Below, one piece after another: positions 27,350 to 37,320 of a stretch of DNA of 64,000 bases (positions are counted from its first letter, which is position 1; the number at the start of each line of letters is the position of its first letter). The notes under the pieces were generated by a model that worked only from the letters and a program-made list of their open reading frames with translations, had not been told where the DNA came from and made no database searches. The stretch covers positions 1,054,001 to 1,118,000 of the forward strand of contig JAEPLN010000001.1 of the NCBI GenBank assembly GCA_017644425.1, given 5' to 3'. A program made the translations under genes and the position numbers. This stretch comes from Prochlorococcus marinus CUG1433. Its GTDB lineage: Bacteria > Cyanobacteriota > Cyanobacteriia > PCC-6307 > Cyanobiaceae.

Positions 27350-28870
27350 ATGATCAGCTCACAAAAAGATACTTTTTTTAAGGCTTTTAAAGAAGGTAAA
27401 AATTTTATACCTATCACTCAAACTTGGCCAGCAGATTTAGAGACTCCATTATCTACTTGGTTGAAATTATCCGAAAAAGACTCTAATGGTGTTTTTCTTG
27501 AGTCAGTTGAAGGTGGAGAAAATTTGGGGAGATGGAGTGTAATTGCAACTAAACCTTTATGGGAAGCTGTTTGTTATGGAGAAGAAATAATTAAAACTTG
27601 GAATAATGGAAATATTGAAAAATACAAAGCTGACCCATTTAGCATTTTAAAAACTTGGACAAAAGAATATAAGTCATCCATCCTTGAAGATTTACCATCA
27701 ATTGGACAATTATACGGTTCTTGGGGTTATGAATTGATTAATAGAATAGAACCAAGTGTTCCAATAAATAAAAGAGAAGAAAGTAATATACCTCATGGTG
27801 CTTGGATGTTTTTTGATCAGTTAGTCGTTTTTGATCAAATCAAAAGATGTATAACCTCCGTAGTTTATGCAGATACAACTTCATCAAATGATTCTTGTAT
27901 TGAAGAAGTTTATCTAAATTCAATTTCTAAAATTAAGAAAACAAGACAATTAATGAAAGTTCCTCTGCAAGAAAACGATTTTTTAGAGTGGAATGATAAT
28001 GAGAATTCTCATTTAAATATTCAAAGTAATTGGAAGAGAAAAGATTTTGAGGATGCAGTTCTCTCTGCAAAAGAATATATAAGAAAAGGAGATATTTTCC
28101 AGATAGTTATAAGTCAGAAATTTAGTACTCAAGTTAATCATGAACCTTTTAACTTATATAGAAGTTTAAGAATGGTAAATCCATCTCCTTATATGTCTTT
28201 CTTTGATTTTGGTTCATGGTATTTGATAGGTTCAAGTCCTGAAGTTATGGTAAAAGCTGAGAAAAATAAAAAAAACCAGATTGTTGCTAGCCTTAGACCA
28301 ATAGCAGGTACAAGACCTAGAGGTAGTGACCCACAAAAAGATTTGGAATTAGAGCAGGATTTATTAAAAGATCCAAAAGAGATAGCTGAGCATGTAATGC
28401 TTATAGATCTAGGAAGAAATGATCTTGGAAGAGTTTGTGAGGTTGGTACTGTTGAGGTAAAAGATTTAATGGTAATTGAAAAATATTCACATGTTATGCA
28501 TATAGTTAGTGAAGTTGAAGGGACCTTAAAAAACAATACTGATGTATGGGATTTGTTAAAGGCTTGCTTTCCAGCTGGTACAGTAACTGGCGCACCAAAA
28601 ATAAGAGCTATGCAATTGATTAAAGATTTTGAAAATGATGCTAGAGGACCTTACGCTGGTGTTTACGGATCTATTGATATTAATGGAGCATTAAATACAG
28701 CAATCACAATAAGAACTATGATAGTAAAGCCCTTAAAAAATGGAAAATTTGATGTTTCAGTTCAGGCAGGGGCTGGAATAGTCGCTGACTCTTCTCCAGA
28801 AAATGAATATCAAGAAACAATAAATAAAGCTAAAGGGATACTAAAATCATTAGCTTGTTTGGATAAATAG
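27350..28870 (+). CDS. trpE: Anthranilate synthase component I
   Basis: Makes anthranilate from chorismate for tryptophan synthesis, with a glutamine amidotransferase partner not in this window. The 506 residues include the tryptophan-feedback motif FLESVEGG near residue 50, PSPYMSFFDFG, GSSPEVMVK, IAGTRPRG, and the C-terminal CFPAGTVTGAPKIRAMQLI. Length and motifs are complete. The stop is directly followed by the gshA ATG at 28871. A hexamer TTGACA lies 9 to 14 bases before its start, but too close to serve as its own -35 box. Confidence 0.97.
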   Translation: MISSQKDTFFKAFKEGKNFIPITQTWPADLETPLSTWLKLSEKDSNGVFLESVEGGENLGRWSVIATKPLWEAVCYGEEIIKTWNNGNIEKYKADPFSILKTWTKEYKSSILEDLPSIGQLYGSWGYELINRIEPSVPINKREESNIPHGAWMFFDQLVVFDQIKRCITSVVYADTTSSNDSCIEEVYLNSISKIKKTRQLMKVPLQENDFLEWNDNENSHLNIQSNWKRKDFEDAVLSAKEYIRKGDIFQIVISQKFSTQVNHEPFNLYRSLRMVNPSPYMSFFDFGSWYLIGSSPEVMVKAEKNKKNQIVASLRPIAGTRPRGSDPQKDLELEQDLLKDPKEIAEHVMLIDLGRNDLGRVCEVGTVEVKDLMVIEKYSHVMHIVSEVEGTLKNNTDVWDLLKACFPAGTVTGAPKIRAMQLIKDFENDARGPYAGVYGSIDINGALNTAITIRTMIVKPLKNGKFDVSVQAGAGIVADSSPENEYQETINKAKGILKSLACLDK

Positions 28871-29989
28871 ATGACTAATAATTATCTTTACAAAGGTTTT
28901 GAAGTGGAACTTTTTACAGGCTCTCTAAATTCGCATGTTGGTGTTTCAGCTGATATCGAAAAAAATTTTTCTAATTTTGTTAAAGAGCCAGATAACAGGA
29001 ATGTTGAATACATAACAACACCTGAAAAAGATTATAAGTTGTTATACGAAAAATTATTAACACCAAGGAAAAAATTAAGGAAATGGCTTAAAAATAAGGG
29101 GTTAACCATCATTCCTTCATCTACTCTTTGTTTTCAACATGATACCCAATTTCAAAGATCTGATATTGACAATATTTATCATCAATTTATACAAGATAAT
29201 TATGGAATCTCTATCGCAACTTCAAGTGTTCATATAAATATAGGAATTGATGATTTAGATAAGCTGTTTGCTGCTATTAGATTGATAAGATCTGAGGCTT
29301 CTTTATATCTATCGATAAGTGCCAGCTCACCTTTTTTAAATAATAAAATTACTGATAATCACTCCCAGAGATGGGTCCAGTTTCCTAAAACACCAAGAAA
29401 AGTACCCTTCTTTGAACATCATAATTCCTATATCAATTGGATTGAGAAGAATATAGCTAATGAAAATATGCAAAATATCAGACATTTTTGGTCCTCAATC
29501 CGACCAAATGGTCCTCAAAGACCTCGAATTCTTGATCGATTGGAATTAAGAATTTGTGATTTCGTTCCAGATATTAATTTGTTAATGGGGATAACGGCTA
29601 TGTTAGAGCTTAGGATTTTACATCTTTTTGAAAATATAAAAACTTTAGATCCTTTGAATGCAAGTATTTTTTCTCTTGATCAATTAGCAGAAATATGTGA
29701 TCTTAATGAGATTAATAGTGCTAAAGATAGTTTGAATTCAGAATTGACTCATTGGAAAGATGGTAAAAAAGTTATTTGTAGAGATTGGGTGCAAAACTTA
29801 CTTTCAGATTTATCACCAACTGCTGAAAAATTTAATATGACACATCTTTTGAAACCTATCCATATGGTGCTTGAAGAAGGAAATCAATCTATGAAATGGA
29901 TAAAGCAATATGAAAAAGGGCTTTCGATTGAGCAAATTATGAAAATTTCTATCGATGATATGATCAAGAATGAACAGGAGGGTATTTGA
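28871..29989 (+). CDS. gshA: Glutamate-cysteine ligase, cyanobacterial type
   Basis: First step of glutathione synthesis, joining glutamate and cysteine with ATP. The 372 residues open with KGFEVELFTG and carry SSVHINIGIDD near residue 117, SLYLSISASSPFL, and RPRILDRLELRICDFVPD, all characteristic of the cyanobacterial family. It abuts trpE with no spacer; the two have no obvious common pathway but may share a promoter. The gap to ppc is about 50 bases. Confidence 0.93.
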   Translation: MTNNYLYKGFEVELFTGSLNSHVGVSADIEKNFSNFVKEPDNRNVEYITTPEKDYKLLYEKLLTPRKKLRKWLKNKGLTIIPSSTLCFQHDTQFQRSDIDNIYHQFIQDNYGISIATSSVHINIGIDDLDKLFAAIRLIRSEASLYLSISASSPFLNNKITDNHSQRWVQFPKTPRKVPFFEHHNSYINWIEKNIANENMQNIRHFWSSIRPNGPQRPRILDRLELRICDFVPDINLLMGITAMLELRILHLFENIKTLDPLNASIFSLDQLAEICDLNEINSAKDSLNSELTHWKDGKKVICRDWVQNLLSDLSPTAEKFNMTHLLKPIHMVLEEGNQSMKWIKQYEKGLSIEQIMKISIDDMIKNEQEGI

Positions 29990-30042
29990 TTATTTAGATA
30001 AACATTTGAACTTAATATTTTTACTTATGACATAATGATTAT

Positions 30043-33012
30043 ATGGAATCTTTTCAGCAGATAAAAAAAAATAATGTGGATCTTATAAGTAACAATGATT
30101 CACTTGATAAAAATCGTCTATTAATAGAGGATTTATGGGAATCTGTTCTCAGAGAAGAATGCCCAGAAGATCAAGCAGTGAGATTAATTCAGCTTAAAGA
30201 ATTAAGTTATTCAAAACAAATTGATGGTGATAGTTCTAAAACCTTTAAAAATGAGATCGTTAATATTGTAAATTCTATGGATTTGGCAGAATCCATTGCC
30301 GCAGCAAGAGCGTTTTCATTATATTTTCAACTAGTGAATATTTTGGAACAAAGAGTTGAGGAGGATAGATATATTCATAGCTTTACTAATAAGAATGTTC
30401 AAAAATCGCCCGATAATCTTGATCCTTTTGCTCCAGCATTAGCCAGGCAAAATGCTCCAGTAACTTTTAGAGAATTATTTTATAGGCTAAGGAAATTAAA
30501 TGTACCTCCAGGGAAATTAGAAGAATTATTGCAGGAAATGGATATTAGATTAGTATTTACTGCACATCCAACTGAGATAGTAAGACATACTATTAGGCAT
30601 AAGCAAACTAGAGTCGCAAACTTGTTAAAAAAAATACAAGTAGAGCAATTTTTAACAAAAGAAGAAAAAAATTCTCTAAAAACTCAATTAAAAGAGGAAG
30701 TAAGACTTTGGTGGAGAACAGATGAATTGCATCAATTTAAACCTTCAGTTTTAGATGAAGTAGATTATGCTTTGCATTATTTTCAGCAAGTTTTGTTTAA
30801 TGCAATGCCTCAATTGAGAGGCAGAATTTCTGAAGCACTTTCTGAAAACTATCCAGACGTTCAGATGCCTTCTGAATCTTTCTGCAACTTTGGTTCTTGG
30901 GTCGGTTCAGATAGGGATGGCAATCCATCAGTTACTCCTGATATTACTTGGAGAACTGCTTGCTATCAAAGGCAGTTGATGTTGGAGAGGTATATTATTG
31001 CAACATCTAATCTGAGAGATCAATTAAGTGTCTCTATGCAATGGAGTCAAGTAAGTTCTTCTTTATTAGAGTCATTAGAAACAGATAGGGTTAAGTTCCC
31101 AGAGATCTATGAAGCTAGGGCGACAAGATATAGATCAGAACCTTATAGATTAAAATTAAGTTATATCTTAGAAAAATTAAGATTAACTCAAGAAAGGAAT
31201 AATTTGTTAGCCGATAGCGGGTGGAAATCTGACTTAGAAGGCGAAATGGAAACTAAGAATATAGATAGAGTTGAAAACTTATATTACAAATCGGTAAACG
31301 AATTTACGTATGATCTCGAACTTATTAAAAATAGCCTTATTAGCACAGACTTAACTTGCGAGGCTGTAGATACACTACTTACTCAGGTTCATATTTTTGG
31401 ATTTTCTTTAGCAAGTTTAGATATTCGTCAAGAAAGTACAAGGCATAGTGACGCTATCAATGAACTTACTAAATATCTAGATTTATCTCTTCTATATGAT
31501 CAAATGTCGGAGGAAGAAAAAATTAAATGGCTCATAGAGGAATTAAATACAAAAAGGCCTTTAATTCCCTCTGACGTTAACTGGACAAAAACTACAGAAG
31601 AAACCTTTTCAGTTTTTAAAATGGTCAAAAGACTGCAGCAAGAATTTGGAAGTCGTATTTGTCATTCTTATGTAATTTCAATGAGCCATAGTGCATCTGA
31701 TTTGCTTGAAGTTCTATTGCTTGCAAAAGAAATGGGACTTCTTGATCAAAATTCACAAAAGTCAAAATTATTAGTTGTTCCTCTTTTTGAGACTGTTGAA
31801 GACCTTAAAAGAGCTCCAGAAGTAATGGAAAAGTTGTTTAAATTAGATTTTTATAGATCATTATTGCCAAAAGTTGGAGAATCCTTTAAGCCTCTGCAAG
31901 AATTAATGCTTGGATATTCTGATAGCAATAAGGATTCAGGTTTTGTTTCTAGTAATTGGGAAATTCATAGAGCCCAAATTGCTCTTCAAAATCTTGCAAG
32001 TAGAAATAATATATTGTTAAGACTTTTTCATGGAAGAGGTGGTTCTGTAGGTAGAGGTGGAGGACCAGCTTATCAGGCAATATTAGCTCAACCAAGCGGA
32101 ACCTTAAAAGGGCGAATTAAAATAACAGAACAAGGTGAAGTTTTAGCTTCAAAATATAGTCTTCCAGAACTGGCTTTGTATAACCTAGAAACTGTTACTA
32201 CAGCTGTTATTCAAAATAGTTTGGTAAATAATAGACTTGATGCTACTCCAGAATGGAATCAATTAATGTCAAGACTGGCAGAAACATCAAGGCACCACTA
32301 TAGAAAATTAGTGCATGAGAATCCTGATTTGTTAAATTTCTTTCAAGAAGTCACACCAATTGAAGAAATAAGTAAATTACAAATATCTAGCAGGCCTGCG
32401 AGAAGAAAAAAAGGTGCAAAAGATTTGTCAAGTTTAAGAGCAATTCCATGGGTGTTTGGTTGGACACAAAGTAGATTTCTTTTGCCAAGCTGGTTTGGAG
32501 TTGGCACTGCATTATCATCTGAATTAAATGCTGACCCAAAACAAATTGAATTATTGAGAGTTCTACATCAAAGATGGCCATTTTTTAGAATGCTTATTTC
32601 CAAGGTAGAAATGACGTTATCTAAGGTGGATTTGGAAGTTGCAAAATATTATGTTGATACTCTTGGTAGCAAAGAAAATAAAGATTCTTTTAATCTCATT
32701 TTTGAAGTAATTTCTAAAGAATATAATCTTACAAAATCTTTAATACTTGAAATTACGGGTAAAAATAAGCTCCTTGAATCAGATAGAGACTTAAAATCAT
32801 CAGTAAGCTTGCGAAATAAAACTATAATTCCACTGGGATTTTTGCAGGTTTCCCTTTTAAGAAGACTTAGAGACCAAACAAGACAACCTCCAATAAGTGA
32901 GTTTCTTATTGATAAAGATGAATCTAGAAGATCTTATAGCAGAAGTGAACTATTGAGAGGGGCACTTTTGACTATTAATGGGATAGCAGCTGGCATGAGA
33001 AATACAGGTTGA
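30043..33012 (+). CDS. ppc: Phosphoenolpyruvate carboxylase
   Basis: Adds bicarbonate to phosphoenolpyruvate to make oxaloacetate, refilling the citric-acid branch that icd also serves. The 989-residue protein shows [12 protein letters not shown] near residue 170 (catalytic His), [11 protein letters not shown], the glycine-rich loop [29 protein letters not shown] and the C-terminal [10 protein letters not shown] essential for activity. Length is normal for cyanobacteria. The first 30 residues are variable. A small GNAT-like gene follows within 4 bases. Confidence 0.98.
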   Translation: MESFQQIKKNNVDLISNNDSLDKNRLLIEDLWESVLREECPEDQAVRLIQLKELSYSKQIDGDSSKTFKNEIVNIVNSMDLAESIAAARAFSLYFQLVNILEQRVEEDRYIHSFTNKNVQKSPDNLDPFAPALARQNAPVTFRELFYRLRKLNVPPGKLEELLQEMDIRLVFTAHPTEIVRHTIRHKQTRVANLLKKIQVEQFLTKEEKNSLKTQLKEEVRLWWRTDELHQFKPSVLDEVDYALHYFQQVLFNAMPQLRGRISEALSENYPDVQMPSESFCNFGSWVGSDRDGNPSVTPDITWRTACYQRQLMLERYIIATSNLRDQLSVSMQWSQVSSSLLESLETDRVKFPEIYEARATRYRSEPYRLKLSYILEKLRLTQERNNLLADSGWKSDLEGEMETKNIDRVENLYYKSVNEFTYDLELIKNSLISTDLTCEAVDTLLTQVHIFGFSLASLDIRQESTRHSDAINELTKYLDLSLLYDQMSEEEKIKWLIEELNTKRPLIPSDVNWTKTTEETFSVFKMVKRLQQEFGSRICHSYVISMSHSASDLLEVLLLAKEMGLLDQNSQKSKLLVVPLFETVEDLKRAPEVMEKLFKLDFYRSLLPKVGESFKPLQELMLGYSDSNKDSGFVSSNWEIHRAQIALQNLASRNNILLRLFHGRGGSVGRGGGPAYQAILAQPSGTLKGRIKITEQGEVLASKYSLPELALYNLETVTTAVIQNSLVNNRLDATPEWNQLMSRLAETSRHHYRKLVHENPDLLNFFQEVTPIEEISKLQISSRPARRKKGAKDLSSLRAIPWVFGWTQSRFLLPSWFGVGTALSSELNADPKQIELLRVLHQRWPFFRMLISKVEMTLSKVDLEVAKYYVDTLGSKENKDSFNLIFEVISKEYNLTKSLILEITGKNKLLESDRDLKSSVSLRNKTIIPLGFLQVSLLRRLRDQTRQPPISEFLIDKDESRRSYSRSELLRGALLTINGIAAGMRNTG

Positions 33013-33015
33013 TAA

Positions 33016-33462
33016 TTGCAATATTATTCTAAAAAAAAACTTATTCTTCCAGAAGGTTATTTTGTTGACTCTTCTCATATTCCACATGCCAGAGATGTTA
33101 ATAAACTTTTAGCGAGTTGTGGTTGTGATTTGTTCCCAATAAAATCCCTTTCTGAGGCTATCAAGAAAAGTAATTTCTTTTTAACAATACAAAATAAATT
33201 AAAAAATAGATTATATGGCTTTGTAAGGGTTACATCAGACAGGGGATTAAATGCGAACTTATGGAATTTAAGTGCTGCTCCAGGTAATAATCAAGAACTT
33301 TTTTATTCAATTTTGCTTCAAGTAACTCTTGAGAAAATCAATAGAGAAATGCCTGGATGTAGTATCTCTGTACAAGCTCCAGTATCTTCATTTCAAAGTT
33401 TAGAGGCATGTGGATTCATACTAGATCCAAACGGAATAAGAGTAATGGGATATAAACTTTAA
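33016..33462 (+). CDS. GNAT-like acetyltransferase family protein (148 aa), TTG start
   Basis: Fold assignment is tentative. The segment RLYGFVRVTSDRGLNANLWNL near residues 65-85 resembles the beta4 strand of GNAT proteins, and EACGFILDPNGIRVMGYKL matches their C-terminal end (ALxxGF..). The acetyl-CoA loop is not clearly conserved. Start is TTG at 33016, three bases after the ppc stop, so translation may follow ppc. The substrate is unknown. It precedes the tRNA-Arg gene on the opposite strand. Confidence 0.65.
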   Translation: MQYYSKKKLILPEGYFVDSSHIPHARDVNKLLASCGCDLFPIKSLSEAIKKSNFFLTIQNKLKNRLYGFVRVTSDRGLNANLWNLSAAPGNNQELFYSILLQVTLEKINREMPGCSISVQAPVSSFQSLEACGFILDPNGIRVMGYKL

Positions 33463-33473
33463 GAATCATCTTA

Positions 33474-33547
33474 CGAGCATGGAGGGATTCGAACCCCCGA
33501 CTCTCAGAACCGGAATCTGATGCTCTATCCAACTGAGCTACATGCCC
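33474..33547 (-). tRNA. tRNA-Arg (anticodon CCG)
   Basis: On the reverse strand GGGCATG pairs with CATGCTC (one G-U pair) with discriminator G. The anticodon arm is TCAGA-TTCCGGT-TCTGA (CCG), and the T-arm has GGGGGTTCGAATCCCTC. It reads CGG, a rare codon in this sequence. Confidence 0.96.
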
Positions 33548-33623
33548 TTTAATTTTTCAATTTCTTTAAAGAAAATATATACATACTAAACTTAGCTAGT
33601 TTATTAATGAATGCACAAAGAAA

Positions 33624-34715
33624 ATTTTTTTAAATAAATTAAAAATCAAAAATTTTCGGAACCATAATAGTTTTGAAATTGACCTAAAAGAGCAAAGATT
33701 AATTGTTCTTGGTTCTAATGGTATTGGCAAATCAAATTTACTTGAATCAGTTGAATTTTTAAGTCAATTAAAATCTAATAGAGCATTGAGTGATAAAGAT
33801 TTAATACAAAACAATAGTGATATGGCTGTAGTTTTAGGACAAATAGATTTTAGAGATGAATTAAAGTTGAATTTATTTCGAAAAGGTCCTAAAAAGATTT
33901 ATGTCAATGAATCCATCTTAAAAAAGCAAAGTGAAATAAAAAATTACATTAGGAGTGTATGTTTTTGTTCTAATGATATTGATATTGTTAAAAGTGAACC
34001 CAGTTATCGGAGAATATGGATTGATAAAGTGGTTTCTCAGCTTGAACCAGTATATCAAGACTTGATAAATAGATTTAACAGGCTTTTAAAACAAAGAAGC
34101 CATTTTTGGCGTTCAGAAAGTTTCTTAAAAACTCAATCCTCAGATATTGTTGAAAGTTTTGACATCCAAATGTCAATAATAAGTACAAGAATTTTTAGGC
34201 GCAGAAGAAGGGCTTTATTAAAAATAAAACCATATGTTGAATATTGGCATAATCATTTGAGTAAATCTAAAGAGCAAATAGGCATAAATTATCTTTCTGG
34301 GATACAAAATATTAGTCCAGAAGAAGAGGAAGAGGAGGTTATTAGTAAGAAAATAGCAGAACAACTATTAAACCAGCGTTCTACCGAAGCATTGACGGGT
34401 AAATGTAATTTCGGACCTCATCGTGATGATATTGAGTTTTTAATTAATAATATTTCTGTAAGAAAATATGGTTCTTCAGGGCAGCAAAGAACTTTTATCT
34501 TGGCTTTAAAGATGGCTGAATTAGATTTATTAAATAAAACACTCAATGTCCCCCCAATACTTATATTGGATGATGTTTTGGCTGAATTAGATATAACTAG
34601 ACAAAATTTGTTACTTAATTCTGTTGGCAAAGATAGTCAATGTTTTATAAGTGCGACACATCTGGATAAATTTAATCAATCTTTCTTAGGCTCTTCGCAA
34701 ATAATTTATTTATAG
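33624..34715 (+). CDS. recF: RecF recombination/repair ATPase; unusual 5' end
   Basis: Loads RecA at single-stranded gaps. The coding frame is open from 33600 and the natural N-terminus (FLNKLKIKNFRN) is encoded from about 33627, with Walker A GSNGIGKS at 33711-33734. Further on are the signature SSGQQRTFILALKMAE and Walker B PILILDDVLAELD. No ATG, GTG or TTG exists in frame before 33786, which lies beyond Walker A. Either the ATT at 33624 starts it, or the ATG at 33611 is joined to the frame by loss of one T in the T7 run at 33625-33631. I give 33624 as the start on this basis. Confidence 0.85.
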   Translation: MFLNKLKIKNFRNHNSFEIDLKEQRLIVLGSNGIGKSNLLESVEFLSQLKSNRALSDKDLIQNNSDMAVVLGQIDFRDELKLNLFRKGPKKIYVNESILKKQSEIKNYIRSVCFCSNDIDIVKSEPSYRRIWIDKVVSQLEPVYQDLINRFNRLLKQRSHFWRSESFLKTQSSDIVESFDIQMSIISTRIFRRRRRALLKIKPYVEYWHNHLSKSKEQIGINYLSGIQNISPEEEEEEVISKKIAEQLLNQRSTEALTGKCNFGPHRDDIEFLINNISVRKYGSSGQQRTFILALKMAELDLLNKTLNVPPILILDDVLAELDITRQNLLLNSVGKDSQCFISATHLDKFNQSFLGSSQIIYL

Positions 34716-34766
34716 TTTTAAAAGTAATGATTTTTAGCTAATCTTATACTCATATAAATTTCTTTA

Positions 34767-35201
34767 ATGGTAGTTCCCAAAAAAAATCAAGTTTTACATT
34801 CGTTTAGTAATGATGAGAAATTAATTCATCAAAGTAAACACCTTTTGTTAGAACTTTATAGATGTGATTGCCAAAAATTAAATGATGAATCCTTTTTGCG
34901 CTGTACACTAAACAGGGCCGCGAAATTGGCAAAGGCAACAGTTTTGAATCTGATAAGCAATAAGTTTGAACCTCAAGGTGTGACAGCAATCGCATTACTC
35001 GCAGAATCCCATATTTCAATACATACTTGGCCTGAATCTAATTATTCTGCAGTCGATATCTTCACCTGTGGTCAAAATATGATGCCTGAACTGGCAAGTC
35101 AATACTTAATTGAATCTTTGAGAGCTGAAGAATATTCTTTGCGTATTATCGAGCGGAATCCGCCTGGAGGCGTGTTTAATGAGATTAGATCTTTTGTTTA
35201 A
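34767..35201 (+). CDS. speD: S-adenosylmethionine decarboxylase, proenzyme
   Basis: Makes decarboxylated SAM for spermidine synthesis; self-cleaves to a pyruvoyl enzyme. The 144-residue chain contains LLAESHISIHTWPE near residue 80, where cleavage between Glu and Ser makes the pyruvoyl serine. The N-terminal half has the LYRCDCQKLND block and the C-terminal half DIFTCGQNM. Size matches the prokaryotic type 1b form. It lies between recF and the convergent larE, 10 bases from the larE stop. Confidence 0.95.
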   Translation: MVVPKKNQVLHSFSNDEKLIHQSKHLLLELYRCDCQKLNDESFLRCTLNRAAKLAKATVLNLISNKFEPQGVTAIALLAESHISIHTWPESNYSAVDIFTCGQNMMPELASQYLIESLRAEEYSLRIIERNPPGGVFNEIRSFV

Positions 35202-35211
35202 CTTGCAGTAA

Positions 35212-36036
35212 TTATCTATTTAATTTTCCGCTTATTAGGCCTTCAAGATCTAAACTTGTGCAATTAAAACCTAAAAGAGAAAAATATTCAACTAATTCAC
35301 TAAAATTAAACTCGTTAAAAAAATTCTTTAATTCATTTTTGGGAATTTCTATTCTCGCTGTTGAGCCTTGGCATCTAACTCTAACCTCCGATAATCCACC
35401 CTCTTTCAGATATTCTTCTGCTTTTTCAACCATTTTTAGTCTCTCACTGGTTATCTCGTGACCATAAGGAAACCTTGATGATAAGCAAGGTTGAGCAGGT
35501 TTATCCCACCAAGGAAACCCTAATGCTCTGGATACATCTCTAATATCTTGTTTCGAGAATCTAAATTCTGCAAGTGGAGATACAACTCCTGCGTTTTTTG
35601 AGGCTTGTATACCTGGTCTGAAGTCTTTAAGATCATCCACATTTACTCCATCTAAAACAATCTTGTAATTCAGTTTTTTAGATAAGTAAGTTGTGTGTTT
35701 GTGAAGCTCCTTTTTGCATGCAAAGCATCTGTTCTTGGGATTTTTACTGTAACTTTGTTGGTCTAATTCTGATGTTTTAATTTCTAAATGCTTCACTCCG
35801 ATCCATTTCGCTTGACTTCTCGCTTCTTCACGAAGAGTATTCGCTAATGCAGGAGAAATACCAGTAATTGCAATTGCTTTGCTACCTAATTGCTCAAATG
35901 CTAATGATGCTACCAATGTACTGTCTACACCTCCTGAATAAGCAATGCAAACACCATCAAGATTCTTAATGTATTTTCTAATTTTATAAAGCTTTTCACT
36001 TTGTTCATCAGAGAGGATTTCTAGTTGATTGAACAT
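35212..36036 (-). CDS. larE: LarE-type ATP-dependent sacrificial sulfur transferase
   Basis: In the known case LarE gives up a cysteine sulfur to build the nickel-pincer cofactor of lactate racemase. This 274-residue protein has the PP-loop AYSGGVDSTLVA near residue 33 and the conserved PCLSSRFPYG, which carries the candidate sacrificial cysteine, plus RCFACKKELH. I prefer ATG at 36036 over the in-frame TTG at 36057. No larA, larB or larC is in the window, so its use here is open; it may serve another thiolation. Confidence 0.9.
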   Translation of the reverse strand: MFNQLEILSDEQSEKLYKIRKYIKNLDGVCIAYSGGVDSTLVASLAFEQLGSKAIAITGISPALANTLREEARSQAKWIGVKHLEIKTSELDQQSYSKNPKNRCFACKKELHKHTTYLSKKLNYKIVLDGVNVDDLKDFRPGIQASKNAGVVSPLAEFRFSKQDIRDVSRALGFPWWDKPAQPCLSSRFPYGHEITSERLKMVEKAEEYLKEGGLSEVRVRCQGSTARIEIPKNELKNFFNEFNFSELVEYFSLLGFNCTSLDLEGLISGKLNR

Positions 36037-36144
36037 GCTAATTACTTTAAAATTCAAATTACCTATGAATAGGTTGAATTTATTATTAAATTTTTAATAA
36101 TATTCTAATCTATATCTTAGATTAAATTTAATAACTTTGTTCAA

Positions 36145-37305
36145 TTGACGAATACAAGTAGAAATAGAGGAATTGGAATTGTCACAGCAAGTGACAGCCA
36201 AGAGAGATCTAAAGGTCAATTACATATTTATGACGGAGAAGGTAAGGGTAAAAGTCAAGCTGCTTTAGGAGTAGTTCTTAGGACAATAGGTTTAGGAATA
36301 TGTGAAAAAAGACAGTCAAGAGTTTTACTTCTAAGATTTTTAAAAGGTCCTGAGAGGTCATATGATGAGGATTCGGCCATAGAGGCTTTGCAAAGAGGCT
36401 TTCCACACTTAATTGACCACGTAAGGACAGGAAGATCTGAATTCTTTACTGCTGATGAAGTGACAAGATTTGATATTGGTGAGGCTGAGAGAGGTTGGAA
36501 TATTGCCAAAGGAGCAATTGCCAGTTCTCTTTATTCTGTAGTTGTACTAGATGAGTTGAACCCAGTGCTTGATTTAGGAATGCTTGATATCGAGGAAGTA
36601 GTTGATTCTCTGCAAAGTCGTCCAGATGGATTAGAAATAATTATTACTGGAAGGGCAGCCCCTCCTTCTTTGGTGAGAATTTCGCAACTCCATTCGGAAA
36701 TGAGACCACGTTTGACAGGAGACCTATCAAAATCAACTAAACAAAGTAGTTCTAGTGGTGGAATTGAGATATATACAGGTGAGGGAAAAGGTAAATCCAC
36801 AAGTGCACTTGGGAAGGCTCTTCAAGCTATTGGCAAAGGAATATCTCAAGATAAAAGTCATAGAGTTTTAATATTGCAGTGGTTAAAAGGTGGGAATGGT
36901 TATACCGAAGATGCTGCCATAGAAGCTTTGAGAGAAAGTTATCCACATTTAGTAGATCATTTGCGCTCAGGCAGAGATGCGATCGTATGGAGAGGTCAGC
37001 AACAACCTATTGATTATGTTGAAGCTGAAAGAGCATGGGAAATTGCTAAAGCCGCTATTTTGTCTGGTTTGTACAAAACAATTATTTTGGATGAATTAAA
37101 TCCAACTGTTGATTTAGAGCTGCTACCTATGGAATCAATACATCAAACGCTTTTAAAAAAACCAGCAGAAACCGAAGTTGTTATTACTGGGAGATGTAAA
37201 AATGAACCTTCGTACTTTGAACTAGCTAATGTTTACTCTGAAATGGTTTGTCATAAGCACTATGCAAATGTTGGAGTTGATTTAAAAAGAGGTGTAGATT
37301 ACTAA
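36145..37305 (+). CDS. cobO: Tandem-domain cob(I)alamin / corrinoid adenosyltransferase (CobO/BtuR type)
   Basis: Adds the adenosyl group to corrinoids in B12 synthesis. The 386 residues hold two copies of the P-loop domain: copy one about residues 22-192 with GEGKGKSQA near residue 31, copy two about residues 206-386 with GEGKGKSTSA. Both repeat the order AIEALxxxxPHLxDHxRxGR, VLDELNPxxDL or ILDELNP, and xxITGR. The start is TTG at 36145. The usual enzyme has one domain and forms dimers, so this fusion may be a built-in dimer. Confidence 0.88.
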   Translation: MTNTSRNRGIGIVTASDSQERSKGQLHIYDGEGKGKSQAALGVVLRTIGLGICEKRQSRVLLLRFLKGPERSYDEDSAIEALQRGFPHLIDHVRTGRSEFFTADEVTRFDIGEAERGWNIAKGAIASSLYSVVVLDELNPVLDLGMLDIEEVVDSLQSRPDGLEIIITGRAAPPSLVRISQLHSEMRPRLTGDLSKSTKQSSSSGGIEIYTGEGKGKSTSALGKALQAIGKGISQDKSHRVLILQWLKGGNGYTEDAAIEALRESYPHLVDHLRSGRDAIVWRGQQQPIDYVEAERAWEIAKAAILSGLYKTIILDELNPTVDLELLPMESIHQTLLKKPAETEVVITGRCKNEPSYFELANVYSEMVCHKHYANVGVDLKRGVDY

Positions 37306-37320
37306 ATATTTTTAAAATTA

